A stretch of DNA of 33,737 bases from Spirochaetales bacterium (GCA_016935715.1 JAFGQJ010000112.1:1-33737); one strand, 5' to 3'. Counted from the stretch's first letter, positions 8,775-17,212 are shown. The notes: generated by a model not told the origin, from the sequence alone. Numbers and translations: made by a program.

Positions 8775-9259
8775 ACGGTCCGATTAAAAAGATTCTCGTA
8801 TACGTCGATGGAACCGAGGGCTCGATCACCGCGGCCCAGTATGCGGTCGTGTTGAGCCGTACGCTTCGTGCCGACCTGGCCGCGTTGTACGTGGTCAACA
8901 CGCGGGCGCTGGATGACCTGCTCAAGGCCCGGATTTTCATCAAGGCCGAGGAGGAGGAGTACAAGCGCGACCTGGAAGCGGACGCCAACCGCTATCTGAA
9001 CCACGTGCAGAGCCTGGCCCGCAAGAAGGGGCTGGCCATCGAAACGGTCAGCGTCAGTGGAGCCGTCCATCAGGAGATCAAAAAGTACGTGCAGGAGAAG
9101 GACATCGATCTTCTGGTGATCGGCGAGCTGTCCCACGTGCGCAGCCGCCGGGATGAGTTCTACAATGAGGCCGAGCGGGCCATGCGCAGCGTTGCCTGCT
9201 CCGTGCTGATCGTGAAAGATGAAGACCGGGTTTGGGAACTTTACGACGCCCTGACCTGA
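8771..9259 (+). CDS. Universal stress protein (UspA family), ATP motif absent
   Basis: This 162-residue protein has a UspA-type alpha/beta fold. The N-terminal strand is KKILVYVDGTEGSITAAQYA, a middle region is charged and helical, and the final strands include IDLLVIGELSH and CSVLIVKDED. The ATP-binding Usp signature (G-2x-G-9x-G-S/T) is missing: after VIGELSH the sequence is charged (VRSRRDEFYNEAERAMRS). It is therefore probably of the non-ATP-binding UspA type. It is fused to the ATPase operon by a 4-bp overlap with subunit D, which suggests co-translation and a role tied to energy status. No partner can be named. Confidence 0.88.
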   Translation: MNGPIKKILVYVDGTEGSITAAQYAVVLSRTLRADLAALYVVNTRALDDLLKARIFIKAEEEEYKRDLEADANRYLNHVQSLARKKGLAIETVSVSGAVHQEIKKYVQEKDIDLLVIGELSHVRSRRDEFYNEAERAMRSVACSVLIVKDEDRVWELYDALT

Positions 9260-9280
9260 GCTGTAGAGAAAGGATTGACT

Positions 9281-9730
9281 ATGGCACTAGTTGATTTGAT
9301 TCGACCGGAGGTTGTCAAGGTTCCCCTGGTCTCCACCACCAAACCGGAGGTGATTCGGGAGCTCGTGGAGTGCTTGAGGGACGCCGGCAAAATTTCGGAC
9401 GTGGAGTCGGTGTACGACGCCCTGATGAAGCGGGAGAGCATGGGTTCCACCGGTCTGGAGCAGGGCATCGCCGTACCCCACGCCAAGACCCCGGCCGTCA
9501 ACGCCCTGACCGTGGCGTTGGGCATCTCGCCCAGGGGAATCGATTTCCAGGCAATTGACGGCAACCCATCCAGGTTGTTCTTTCTGCTGCTCGCGCCGCC
9601 GGACCAGTCCGGTCCCCACATCGAGGCTCTGGCGGACATCGCCCGCATCACCAAAAGCCAGGCCTTCTGCCGCACCGTGATCGGCTCCACCTCTCCGCAG
9701 GAGGTGGTGGAGCTGTTCAGCGAAGATTGA
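9281..9730 (+). CDS. PTS EIIA-like protein (fructose/nitrogen type, PTS_EIIA_2)
   Basis: The 149-residue single EIIA domain has the phosphorylatable histidine His67 in EQGIAVPHAKTPAV, the signature of the fructose/mannitol/PtsN family. No EIIB, EIIC or HPr gene is nearby, so a regulatory (PtsN-like) role is more likely than sugar transport. ATG at 9281 is chosen because AAAGGA lies 5 bp upstream; a TTG two codons earlier is less likely. It follows the stress protein by 21 bp and is followed closely by the glutamyltransferase gene, so all may share the ATPase transcript. Confidence 0.88.
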   Translation: MALVDLIRPEVVKVPLVSTTKPEVIRELVECLRDAGKISDVESVYDALMKRESMGSTGLEQGIAVPHAKTPAVNALTVALGISPRGIDFQAIDGNPSRLFFLLLAPPDQSGPHIEALADIARITKSQAFCRTVIGSTSPQEVVELFSED

Positions 9731-9746
9731 GCTCAAAGGATCTGAT

Positions 9747-11366
9747 ATGCCGGGAATGATCGTCGCCTCCGAGCCTCTCGCGGTGGAAGAGGGATGGCGG
9801 GTGCTGGTGGAAGGCGGCAACGCGGTGGATGCTGCGGTTACGGCCGCTTTGGTGCAGGGCGTTGTGAATCCGCAGATGTGCGGGATCGGCGGCTATACGC
9901 TCTTGAACCTGTTTGTTCCGGGAAAGGGCGGTCAAGGACTCTCCCAAATCCACGACGCGCCGGCTCTGGCTGGTTCTGCAGTGAGGCCGGACATGTGGGT
10001 CAACGAGGTGATCCGGCCGAATCCCGACGGGTGGGGCTATTTCCTGAAAAACGGCGTCAACACGGTGGGATACACCGCCATCTGTACGCCCGGAGCAGTA
10101 AGAGGGCTGACAGAGATGCTCTCAAACTGGGGAACGATCTCATGGAAGCGTGCTCTGCAACCCGCGATTCGCATCGCCCGCGAGGGCTATATGGTCAGCG
10201 CCGCTGTGGACAACTACTGGAAGGAACGGGCCAGATACCCCGAGGCCTACTCCTTTATCGATATCATCCGCAGCAATGCCGAAGCGAGCCGGATCTACCT
10301 CACGGCCGAGGGAAAGTCTCTCGACAAGGGGGCAGCGCTAAGAAACCCCGACTACGCCGCTACGTTGACCCGGCTGGCAAACGACGGGCCGGAAGATTTC
10401 TACACGGGGAGCCTGGGTGAGATCATCAGCAGGGATCTGGATAAGAATGGCAGCTTTGTCACCATCTCTGACCTGGAAAATTACCAGGCACGTTCGGGCG
10501 ACCCCATAGCGACAACCTACCGCGGCTTCCGTGTGGAAACGGTTCCGCCTCCCCACGGGGGAGCGACCCTGCTCGCCATCCTCAACATCCTGGAGCATTT
10601 TGACCTGCGTTCCATGGGACACAATTCGCCGGATTACATCTACACGATAGCCATGGCCATGAAAGCGGGCTTTGCCGATCGCAATCCCCATCTCGGGGAT
10701 CCGAGCTTCGTGAATGTTCCTCTGGAGTGGATGATCTCCAGCGAAAGAGCTCGATACTGGTACGAAGAGATCCGGAGCGGCGGGCCGATTGAGGTGGTCT
10801 TTGCGCCTTCAGAGCCCCCGGAGACCACCCACCTCAGCGTGGTCGACAGCGGCGGAAACTGCGTCGCCCTGACGCATTCCCTCGGGACTTCCTCCGGCGT
10901 GATTACCCCGGGCCTGGGCTTCATGTACAACAACTCCATGGTCAATTTTCACCCGGTCCCGGGTCACCCCAATTCAATCGCTGCGGGCAAGGGGCGCACC
11001 ACCGGCATGACGCCGACCATCATCTACAGGAAGGATCAGCCCATTCTGGTGATCGGCGCCCCGGGGGCGACCCGGATCATCACCTCTTTGGTCCAGGTGA
11101 TTGTGAATGTGATCGATTTCGGCATGCCTGTAGAGCGGGCGGTGCTCGCTGCCCGCATGGACTGCCAGGGCGACCTCATCCGCTGCCAGGCCCGCATTCC
11201 CGGCCACGTATGCGCTGAAGTCGAGAAGCGCCATCCCGTCCGGCGCATGCCCGAGAGCCACGGGGGGCTCGGCCTGGTGCACGCGATCGCCATCGATCCC
11301 GAGTCTGGGGTTTTGTCCGGGGCAGCCGATTTCGGCAGCGGGGGAATGGCCCTGGAGGTCGAGTAG
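9747..11366 (+). CDS. Gamma-glutamyltransferase family (Ntn hydrolase), no signal peptide
   Basis: The 539-residue protein spans both GGT subunits. The N-terminal part has GMIVASEPLAVEEGWRVLVE, GGNAVDAAVTAALVQGVVNP and GIGGYTLLNLF. The autocatalytic cleavage site lies before Thr360 in ETTHLSVVDSGGNCVALTHS, giving a predicted large chain 1-359 and small chain 360-539. The later segment GRTTGMTPTI replaces the PLSSMSPT of E. coli GGT. There is no signal peptide, so the enzyme is predicted to be cytoplasmic, unlike glutathione-degrading periplasmic GGTs. It may act on another gamma-glutamyl or acyl-amide substrate. AAAGGA precedes the ATG by 6 bp. Confidence 0.9.
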   Translation: MPGMIVASEPLAVEEGWRVLVEGGNAVDAAVTAALVQGVVNPQMCGIGGYTLLNLFVPGKGGQGLSQIHDAPALAGSAVRPDMWVNEVIRPNPDGWGYFLKNGVNTVGYTAICTPGAVRGLTEMLSNWGTISWKRALQPAIRIAREGYMVSAAVDNYWKERARYPEAYSFIDIIRSNAEASRIYLTAEGKSLDKGAALRNPDYAATLTRLANDGPEDFYTGSLGEIISRDLDKNGSFVTISDLENYQARSGDPIATTYRGFRVETVPPPHGGATLLAILNILEHFDLRSMGHNSPDYIYTIAMAMKAGFADRNPHLGDPSFVNVPLEWMISSERARYWYEEIRSGGPIEVVFAPSEPPETTHLSVVDSGGNCVALTHSLGTSSGVITPGLGFMYNNSMVNFHPVPGHPNSIAAGKGRTTGMTPTIIYRKDQPILVIGAPGATRIITSLVQVIVNVIDFGMPVERAVLAARMDCQGDLIRCQARIPGHVCAEVEKRHPVRRMPESHGGLGLVHAIAIDPESGVLSGAADFGSGGMALEVE

Positions 11367-11369
11367 GCT

Positions 11370-11431
11370 TCCCGGCCGCCCTCATGCCGGGAGCGGGGCG
11401 ATCCACCGCCGCGGGGACACGATAGCGGCGG
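11370..11431. terminator. Two short hairpins between convergent genes
   Basis: The 89-bp gap between convergent genes holds two perfect 7-bp stems. The first pairs 11370-11376 with 11386-11392 (TCCCGGC/GCCGGGA). The second pairs 11406-11412 with 11425-11431 (CCGCCGC/GCGGCGG). Neither is followed by a T-tract on either strand. They may help end transcription from both sides, but this is not a textbook Rho-independent terminator. Confidence 0.35.
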
Positions 11432-11455
11432 GGGGCTCTGTAGTCGCAGGGGGCT

Positions 11456-12616
11456 CTATGGCCGCCGCGGGTCGCTCGGCTTCCCGGCGACGATTACTTT
11501 CTGCAGCTCCAGGTCCGGGTTCACGATAATGATGTCGGCGTCCATACCGGAGGCTAGGTACCCTTTGCGATCGATGCCCAGCAGACGGGCGGCATTGCCT
11601 GAGCAGAGCATCGAGGCCTGCGGGAGCGAACGACCGTAAACGTTAACGGCGCGAAAGAATCCTTTTTCCAAGGTCAGGGCGCTACCGGACAGCAGGTCGT
11701 CCGACACCCTGCGCACCCCGCGATCCGGGGTCACTTCCAGTTTCCAGCCGGGATACAAGCCGTCGTATATTCCGGGGGAGCTGCCTGCGCCGGGTACGCT
11801 GTCGGTGATGAACACCACCCGCTCCATTCCCTTGCAGCGCAGTGATTTTTCCACCAGCATCGGATAGACGTGGACGCCGTCGGGAATGATTTCCACGGTC
11901 AGCCTGTCCTCGATGTTGATATAGTCGGTGACTCCTTCCGGGTAGACCCCCTCATCGATTTCCTCGGGAATGGGGAACAGGTCGTAGAAATGCGTTACCA
12001 GGCGCATGCCTGCGTCCACGGCCTCACGAATTTGGGGGACATCCGCGAAGCTGTGGGCCATGCTGGTGACGATGCCATTGCGCGCGGCCCAGCGGATGAA
12101 ATCCGTTGCCCCTTCCAGCTCGGGCGAAACGTCCCATATGCGGATCGTCCCTTGGCCGGCTTCGAACAGGGCCTCGGTGTTTTCCGCCGTGATCGGGGCC
12201 AGAGAGTCGGAAGAGCCGGCGCTGGCATCGCTGATGTAGAGGATTTCCGGTCTGAATCCCACCAGATTCGGCGTTCGTTTGAAGTGGTCGGTTTCCTTCA
12301 GTCCTTTTCGGATGACCTCGATGTCTTCCTGCAGTGTGCCGGCCAAGGTAGGAACGCAGGCTGTAATGCCGTGACCGAGCTGCAGGCGTGCAAACTCGGC
12401 CAGGTCCCCGTGATCGACCCGCACCTCGTGCAGCCCGTGGGTGTGGATGTCGATTAAACCGGGCAGCACGTAGCAGCCCTCCGCGTCGATTACCTCTTCC
12501 CCGTATTCACCTTTCAGCTCCGGGCCGATCGAGCGGATCGTCTTTCCCTCGGTCCGTACGTCGCAGCCGATTTCCATCCTGTTTGCATGCAGAACCTTGC
12601 CGTTTTTTATGATCAT
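11456..12616 (-). CDS. NagA-like amidohydrolase (putative N-acetylglucosamine-6-phosphate deacetylase family)
   Basis: This 386-residue metal-dependent deacetylase-type TIM barrel carries PGLIDIHTHG with His58 and His60. Glu124 aligns with the E. coli NagA metal ligand Glu131, and His188 (SMAHS) and His209 (VTHFYD) align with ligands His195 and His216. His249 (PDGVHV) and catalytic Asp272 (ITDSVPGAG) are also present. The usual NagA motif HLEGP is altered to FRPEIL, shared in part with the second NagA-like protein in this window (FRLESP). The substrate may therefore not be GlcNAc-6-P. A strong AGGAGGAG precedes the ATG. It is the last gene of the ROK/ABC cluster. No NagB deaminase gene is nearby. 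Confidence 0.85.
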   Translation of the reverse strand: MIIKNGKVLHANRMEIGCDVRTEGKTIRSIGPELKGEYGEEVIDAEGCYVLPGLIDIHTHGLHEVRVDHGDLAEFARLQLGHGITACVPTLAGTLQEDIEVIRKGLKETDHFKRTPNLVGFRPEILYISDASAGSSDSLAPITAENTEALFEAGQGTIRIWDVSPELEGATDFIRWAARNGIVTSMAHSFADVPQIREAVDAGMRLVTHFYDLFPIPEEIDEGVYPEGVTDYINIEDRLTVEIIPDGVHVYPMLVEKSLRCKGMERVVFITDSVPGAGSSPGIYDGLYPGWKLEVTPDRGVRRVSDDLLSGSALTLEKGFFRAVNVYGRSLPQASMLCSGNAARLLGIDRKGYLASGMDADIIIVNPDLELQKVIVAGKPSDPRRP

Positions 12617-12636
12617 GAAGCTCCTCCTCAGCCGAA

Positions 12637-13476
12637 TCAGCCCTTGATGGCTCCAGCGGTTAGTCCCTTGATGAAGTATCGGGACAGGGCTACAAACAGA
12701 ATGATGGGCGGGACCGCGGCGGCCGACAGAATCGCGAACAGCAGGCCGTAGTCCGTTTCGTGCTTACCGAACAGCCGAGCGGTAGCCAGGGGGATGGTCA
12801 TCAACGAATCCTTGTTGATCAGGATCAACGGGAACCAGAAATCATTCCAGACCGGAACCAGATTGTACACCGCTACCACGACGATCGCCGGGCTCAGCAG
12901 GGGAACGATTACGCTGGTGAAGATGCGGGTCTCACCGTAGCCGTCGATCCGCGCCGCGTCACTGAGCTCATCTGGGATCTCCCGTATGAAGCCGGTGAAA
13001 ATCAGGATGCCCGCGGGTATGCCCATGGCCGTGTAGATTATTATCAGTGAAATCAAACTGTTGAACAGGTTGATGGTTATGAAAATCTGCATGATGTTGA
13101 TCGTGCCCAGCCGAATGGGAAGCATCAGACCGATCAGGAAATAGAGAAAAACCGTCTGGTTGCCCCGGAAGCGGTATTTGGCAATCGCGTAGGAGGCTAT
13201 GGAGGTTGCCATAATGGCGAAGAGGATGGCCAAGAATGACACCAGTACGCTGTTGAAGAAATATCGTTCGTAGCTCTGCTGGATGAACAGGCGGGCGTAA
13301 TTGTCCAGGAACAGTGGCTTGGGAAACGCGAAAGGGTTCTTGAAGATGAGGCGGCTGGCCTTCACCGAGGAAACCAGCATCAGCAGTATCGGAAACAGAA
13401 CGACCACGCTCTGGGCCAGTAGCACCAGATACAGCACCGTTCTCAGCGTTTGTCTCCGCACTTGCAGCCAGGTCAT
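12637..13476 (-). CDS. ABC sugar-type transporter permease, MalG-like
   Basis: The 279-residue inner-membrane permease has about six hydrophobic segments, starting with YLVLLAQSVVVLFPILLML. The cytoplasmic EAA loop that contacts the ATPase is at DAARIDGYGETRIFTSVIVP. The C-terminal LTAGAIKG is typical of MalG/carbohydrate uptake type-1 permeases. It pairs with the MalF-like permease just upstream (21 bp apart) and with the binding protein encoded at 14465-15745. GGGGAG precedes the ATG. No ATPase subunit gene is in the cluster. Confidence 0.93.
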   Translation of the reverse strand: MTWLQVRRQTLRTVLYLVLLAQSVVVLFPILLMLVSSVKASRLIFKNPFAFPKPLFLDNYARLFIQQSYERYFFNSVLVSFLAILFAIMATSIASYAIAKYRFRGNQTVFLYFLIGLMLPIRLGTINIMQIFITINLFNSLISLIIIYTAMGIPAGILIFTGFIREIPDELSDAARIDGYGETRIFTSVIVPLLSPAIVVVAVYNLVPVWNDFWFPLILINKDSLMTIPLATARLFGKHETDYGLLFAILSAAAVPPIILFVALSRYFIKGLTAGAIKG

Positions 13477-13497
13477 TCGCTTGTTTCTCCCCGCAGC

Positions 13498-14400
13498 TCA
13501 GCCGCTGCGCCGAAAAATCCTGAGAAACAGAAGGACTCCCGTGAAGATGATGAAGAACATGATCGAGGCCAGCGCAGCCCCCAACCCGACGTCATTCACG
13601 TTGTTCATCACCGTCCCGAACGCCGTACGATAGAAGAACGAACCGAATACGTCGGTGGCGTATTCGGGATTTCCGTAGACCGTCTCCATGGTGTACACGA
13701 TTTCGAACTCGCTGAAATTGCCCACAAAGGTGAGGATCGTCACGATTCCGATAATCGGTTTCAATATGGGAATCAGGATGTGACGCACTTCACCGAGAGC
13801 ACCCAGTCCGTCGATTCTTCCCGCCTCGAGGATATCGGTGTTGATGCTGTCGATTCCCGCCGTGAAAAAGATGATGGGTATGCCGATGTAGTGCCAGGCC
13901 GTGACCACCGCCAGGATCGGCAGTGCCAGCAGCGGGTCGCCGAGCCAAGGCCGGATCAATGCTTCCAAACCGGCGGCGCGCAGGATGCGGTCGAATACGC
14001 CCCAAACTGGATTGAGGATAAGCTTGAAGACGAATCCCACGATAATGACCGATAGAGCCACGGGCACGAAAAAAAGTGTGCGAAAGAAACGCTGTCCCCG
14101 GAACTTGCGGGTCAGCAGCACGGCTAAAAAGAAGCCGAAGGCATTCTGAGTAATGCAGACCATCAGGAAGAACTGGACGTTGTTCCTGAGAACGTTGAAG
14201 AACCGCTCGCGGAAAGGAAACTGCGTAAACAGCTTGACGTAGTTACCGATGCCGACGAATTGGTTCGGCCGTATGCCCGTTCCCGTGTACAAGCTGAATC
14301 GCATCGATTGCAGGATCGGCATGATCATGAATGCCGTGTAGATGCTGAGGGCGGGCAACAGATAGAGCAGCAGGTAGAACCTGATCTTGCGAGATTGCAT
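13498..14400 (-). CDS. ABC sugar-type transporter permease, MalF-like
   Basis: The 300-residue inner-membrane permease begins with an N-terminal helix (FYLLLYLLPALSIYTAFMIM). The periplasmic loop after it (IRPNQFVGIGNYVKLF) is typical of MalF/UgpA-type subunits. The EAA loop EAGRIDGLGALGEVRHILIP binds the ATPase. It forms the translocation pore with the downstream MalG-like subunit. The ribosome site is weak. A 64-bp gap containing a strong stem-loop separates it from the binding-protein gene. Confidence 0.93.
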   Translation of the reverse strand: MQSRKIRFYLLLYLLPALSIYTAFMIMPILQSMRFSLYTGTGIRPNQFVGIGNYVKLFTQFPFRERFFNVLRNNVQFFLMVCITQNAFGFFLAVLLTRKFRGQRFFRTLFFVPVALSVIIVGFVFKLILNPVWGVFDRILRAAGLEALIRPWLGDPLLALPILAVVTAWHYIGIPIIFFTAGIDSINTDILEAGRIDGLGALGEVRHILIPILKPIIGIVTILTFVGNFSEFEIVYTMETVYGNPEYATDVFGSFFYRTAFGTVMNNVNDVGLGAALASIMFFIIFTGVLLFLRIFRRSG

Positions 14401-14416
14401 GCGATGATTTACCAGC

Positions 14417-14450
14417 CGACGTTCGCCCGGCTGAAGCCGAGCGAACGTCG
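14417..14450 (-). other. Stem-loop between binding-protein and permease genes
   Basis: Bases 14417-14426 and 14441-14450 form a perfect 10-bp stem (CGACGTTCGC/GCGAACGTCG). After one mismatch the stem continues with 4 more bp (14428-14431 with 14436-14439) and a tetraloop. No T-tract follows on the - strand. The position after the solute-binding-protein stop and before the permease start matches the malE-malF arrangement. There, a hairpin protects the upstream mRNA and lowers downstream expression. That function is inferred here. Confidence 0.75.
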
Positions 14451-14464
14451 ACCCTCAGTATGGC

Positions 14465-15745
14465 TCAATAATACCAGGTGTCCAGGCCTTTCTGGACGTG
14501 TGCGGTCGCCTCTTTGGCGCTCCACGTGCCGTTCATGAATTTCTGCATCGCCTCGTTCTCCAGGGTGGCCCCGCTGGGCTCCTGGCGGGAGAGCTTCTCC
14601 CACATGAGCTGCCCGGTGGTATCCACATCCGGCCGCTGGGCGATTTGCACGATTTCCAAGGCCAAAGGATCGGCTATGTCGAACTTGACTTTCAGAGGAG
14701 GGAACATGCCGGGAAGCTCGTTTGCCAAAAGCGAAGCGTGTTCGGGCGTGGCAACCCAGCGCAGGAACTCCACTCCCTCATCCTTGTATTGGGTCGCCTT
14801 GTTGAGGCCCAATCCCAGGTCCGCATAAAAGGCGTACTGCATGCGGTCGCCCTTCTTTTCAACCGGCGGTCCGAACCAGCCAACCTCCAGGCCGGAATCC
14901 CGTATGATGCCTAGCTCCCAGGAGCCGGCTATCCACAGGGCCGCCTGCCCGTTGATGAACATCTGCTGCATAGTCACGTAATCGATAGCCTGATAATTCG
15001 GGGGGAAGAACTCGATCAGCTCCTTCATCTTCTCATAGGCTTTGACAAACAGCGGATCGGTGTATTTGATCTCCTTGTTGATCAGCTTCTGGCGGGTTTT
15101 TTCCCCTCCGTAGAAGTTCGGACCCAGATCGCACAGCAGAGTCTCTGTCAGTACCCACTGCTCATTGGTGCCGTGAGCGAGAACCGTTTCACCGGCGTTC
15201 TTGAGTTTGCGGCTCAGCTGAATAAACTCGTCCCAGGTAACGGGCTCCTGGAGGCCATGCTCGGAGAATATTTCCAGGTTGGTCCATACACCGGTGATCG
15301 AGCCGAAATAGGGTAGCCCGTAGCTCACCCCATCCTCGGTTGCCCAGGTAGCCACGGAATTGGCGGTGAAGTCGGAGCGCAGATTCGGCACCAGGTCGTT
15401 CAACTCGTATATGTAGCCCGCGTCGTAGATCTGACGACCCCCATCGTAGGATCGCAGGATCATGATGTCCGCACCGACACCTGTTTCGAGGGATGTCTTC
15501 AACGCCGTATCGTATTCCGAGTTCTTGATGGGTTCGAACTTGATCTGAATATTAGGATGCTTTTCCATGAAAACCGCATTTATGCGGTTCTCCCGTTCGG
15601 CGTCCTCGGTCCTGAGGCTGGTGTATCTCAGCACCACCTTTTGCGGGCCGGCGGCCTGTTCTTCCCCGCCGCCCCCGGCGAACACGGGGCCCGCAGTCAA
15701 CGCCAGGGCCACTGCGATAATCACTAACACAACGCCATTTTTCAC
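14465..15745 (-). CDS. ABC transporter extracellular solute-binding protein (family 1)
   Basis: The 426-residue periplasmic sugar-type binding protein starts with a signal peptide (about 1-23) ending in GPVFA, followed by a GGGGEE stretch and no lipobox cysteine. It is therefore probably cleaved by signal peptidase I and soluble in the periplasm. Typical segments are NRINAVFMEKHPNIQIKFEP near the mature N-terminus, then EPVTWDEFIQLSRKLKNAG and GQAALWIAGSWELG. GTG at 15745 is chosen because AAGGAGGA lies just upstream and the signal peptide begins there; a longer in-frame extension to 15961 is not credible. It heads the operon with the two permeases and the NagA-like enzyme. Confidence 0.92.
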   Translation of the reverse strand: MKNGVVLVIIAVALALTAGPVFAGGGGEEQAAGPQKVVLRYTSLRTEDAERENRINAVFMEKHPNIQIKFEPIKNSEYDTALKTSLETGVGADIMILRSYDGGRQIYDAGYIYELNDLVPNLRSDFTANSVATWATEDGVSYGLPYFGSITGVWTNLEIFSEHGLQEPVTWDEFIQLSRKLKNAGETVLAHGTNEQWVLTETLLCDLGPNFYGGEKTRQKLINKEIKYTDPLFVKAYEKMKELIEFFPPNYQAIDYVTMQQMFINGQAALWIAGSWELGIIRDSGLEVGWFGPPVEKKGDRMQYAFYADLGLGLNKATQYKDEGVEFLRWVATPEHASLLANELPGMFPPLKVKFDIADPLALEIVQIAQRPDVDTTGQLMWEKLSRQEPSGATLENEAMQKFMNGTWSAKEATAHVQKGLDTWYY

Positions 15746-15918
15746 TTCGTCCTCCTTGATCCTTGAAGTTTTTGTAGAAACATCTCGATCGGGGTCCCTC
15801 ATCCTTTGAACCGAATGCAGTTGGAGTTTGCCTATTACCTCCTTTCCCGACCTGTCTGCACAACGCTCGATCGCTGGGTTCGATCCAACTGCGAAGCGAC
15901 GCGCGGGCAGATGAATCC

Positions 15919-15946
15919 CTTCTATCAGGTAAAACCCCCTCGTCAA
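15919..15946 (-). promoter_or_regulatory. Candidate promoter of the first binding-protein operon
   Basis: On the - strand a TTGACG -35 box (15946-15941) and a TAGAAG -10-like box (15924-15919) are 16 bp apart. They lie in the 217-bp gap between the ROK stop and the binding-protein start. The start site would be near 15912, leaving a leader of about 165 nt. The -10 match is only four of six. Read-through from the ROK gene is also possible. Confidence 0.4.
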
Positions 15947-15962
15947 CCAAAGTCCGAACAAC

Positions 15963-17171
15963 CTATGGACAGAAGATCCGGTCCATCGCGATCAGGGCGA
16001 TTCCTAGGGCTGAGCTGTCGACCCCCAGCTTCGAAACTCTGATCTCGATGTCCTCGGCGATACCCATCATCGTGTATTGCTTCAGGGATTCTTTGATGCT
16101 GTCGATCAATATGCTGCCGGCGTTGACCAATCCGCCCCCCAGGATCAACAGCTGCGGATCGAGCAAGTTCACCGCATTCGCCGTGGCGGCCCCTATGTAT
16201 CTCCCTGCTTCCCTCAGCAGGGCAACGGAATACTCGTCGTTCATGCTGGCGGCTATGGCGACATCGTGGGCCGTGACGGTTTCACATTTTCCGTGGGTCA
16301 GCCGCTCGAGCAGTTCGGATCGCTTCTCGGCGATTCCGCTTGCGGCCTGGCGGGCGATTCCTCTGCCGGAGGCCACGGTCTCCAGGCATCCCCGTTTGCC
16401 GCAGGTGCACTCCGTACCGTCGAGCTTGACGACCGAATGACCGATTTCCCCCGCTTTGTAGCCGCTTCCGGTATACAGCTCGCGGTTGAGAAAAAGAGAC
16501 ATCCCGATGCCGTAGCCCAGATCCAGGGTCAAAAAATCTTTGGCCTGCTTGCCTTCCCCCAGCCAACGTTCTGCAAAGCCCGCCGCCCTGGAGCAGTCCT
16601 CCACGTAAACCGGCTTTCCCTGCTCCTGTTCAAAGATCTCCCGTATGCGTACATCCCGCCAACCCGGAATGTTCTCCGCGATCACCGAGATCCCGGTGTC
16701 GGGATTGACGAATCCGGGGACGCACAGCCCGATTGATGGAATTTCAGCGGTGGCGCGTTGCGATTTGATCAGAGTTTGGCAGACTGTCTTCATCTGCTCG
16801 AGGATCAGCTTGACGGGAAGTTGGGGTCTTATTTCGAAATACACCCGGTCCACGACCTCGCCTCTAAGATTGACGAGGATGCCGATTACGTGGGTTGCAC
16901 CGAGATCGATGCCGATGAAATTGCTGTGTGCCCCGTTCAGTCGCAGGATCTCCTGCCTCCGTCCGACCTGCGAGTCCTTGTATCCCGCGCTTTCGATCAA
17001 CAGCTTGTTGGAAAGATCCCGCACTAGTGTCGACACCGTTTTCTTGTCGATATCGAGGGCTTCGGCTATCTCGGTGCGCGTACAGTTGTCCTTCTCCCGT
17101 ACGAAGTTGAGCACCTGGAGCTGTTTGGCATGTACACTGTCCAGGTCCGAAAAATTCTTCGTTTTTCTCAT
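15963..17171 (-). CDS. ROK-family transcriptional regulator (NagC/XylR-like)
   Basis: The 402-residue protein has an N-terminal winged helix-turn-helix (about 15-78, core TRTEIAEALDIDKKTVSTLV) and a C-terminal ROK sugar-kinase-like domain. This holds the nucleotide-type loop GIDLGATH (87-94), GEIGH with His245, and the zinc cluster CTCGKRGC (Cys255, Cys257, Cys262). It probably represses the adjacent sugar genes until a sugar or amino-sugar ligand binds. It is divergent from the aminotransferase gene and lies upstream of the binding protein on the same strand. ATG at 17171 follows GGGGAA. Confidence 0.93.
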   Translation of the reverse strand: MRKTKNFSDLDSVHAKQLQVLNFVREKDNCTRTEIAEALDIDKKTVSTLVRDLSNKLLIESAGYKDSQVGRRQEILRLNGAHSNFIGIDLGATHVIGILVNLRGEVVDRVYFEIRPQLPVKLILEQMKTVCQTLIKSQRATAEIPSIGLCVPGFVNPDTGISVIAENIPGWRDVRIREIFEQEQGKPVYVEDCSRAAGFAERWLGEGKQAKDFLTLDLGYGIGMSLFLNRELYTGSGYKAGEIGHSVVKLDGTECTCGKRGCLETVASGRGIARQAASGIAEKRSELLERLTHGKCETVTAHDVAIAASMNDEYSVALLREAGRYIGAATANAVNLLDPQLLILGGGLVNAGSILIDSIKESLKQYTMMGIAEDIEIRVSKLGVDSSALGIALIAMDRIFCP

Positions 17172-17183
17172 ATTGTTCCCCGA

Positions 17184-17212
17184 ATAGTAACATGGATGGC
17201 GGAAAAATGCAA
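17184..17212 (-). promoter_or_regulatory. Candidate promoter of the ROK regulator gene
   Basis: On the - strand a TACTAT -10 box (17189-17184) with a TG extension lies 17 bp from a TTGCAT -35-like box (17212-17207). Transcription would begin only a few bases before the ATG, giving a very short or almost leaderless 5' end. The match is moderate. Confidence 0.45.

Noticed and set aside
15746..15961. Long N-terminal extension of the first solute-binding protein
   Set aside because: The signal peptide and AAGGAGGA ribosome site place the start at 15745. The extension would cover the candidate promoter.
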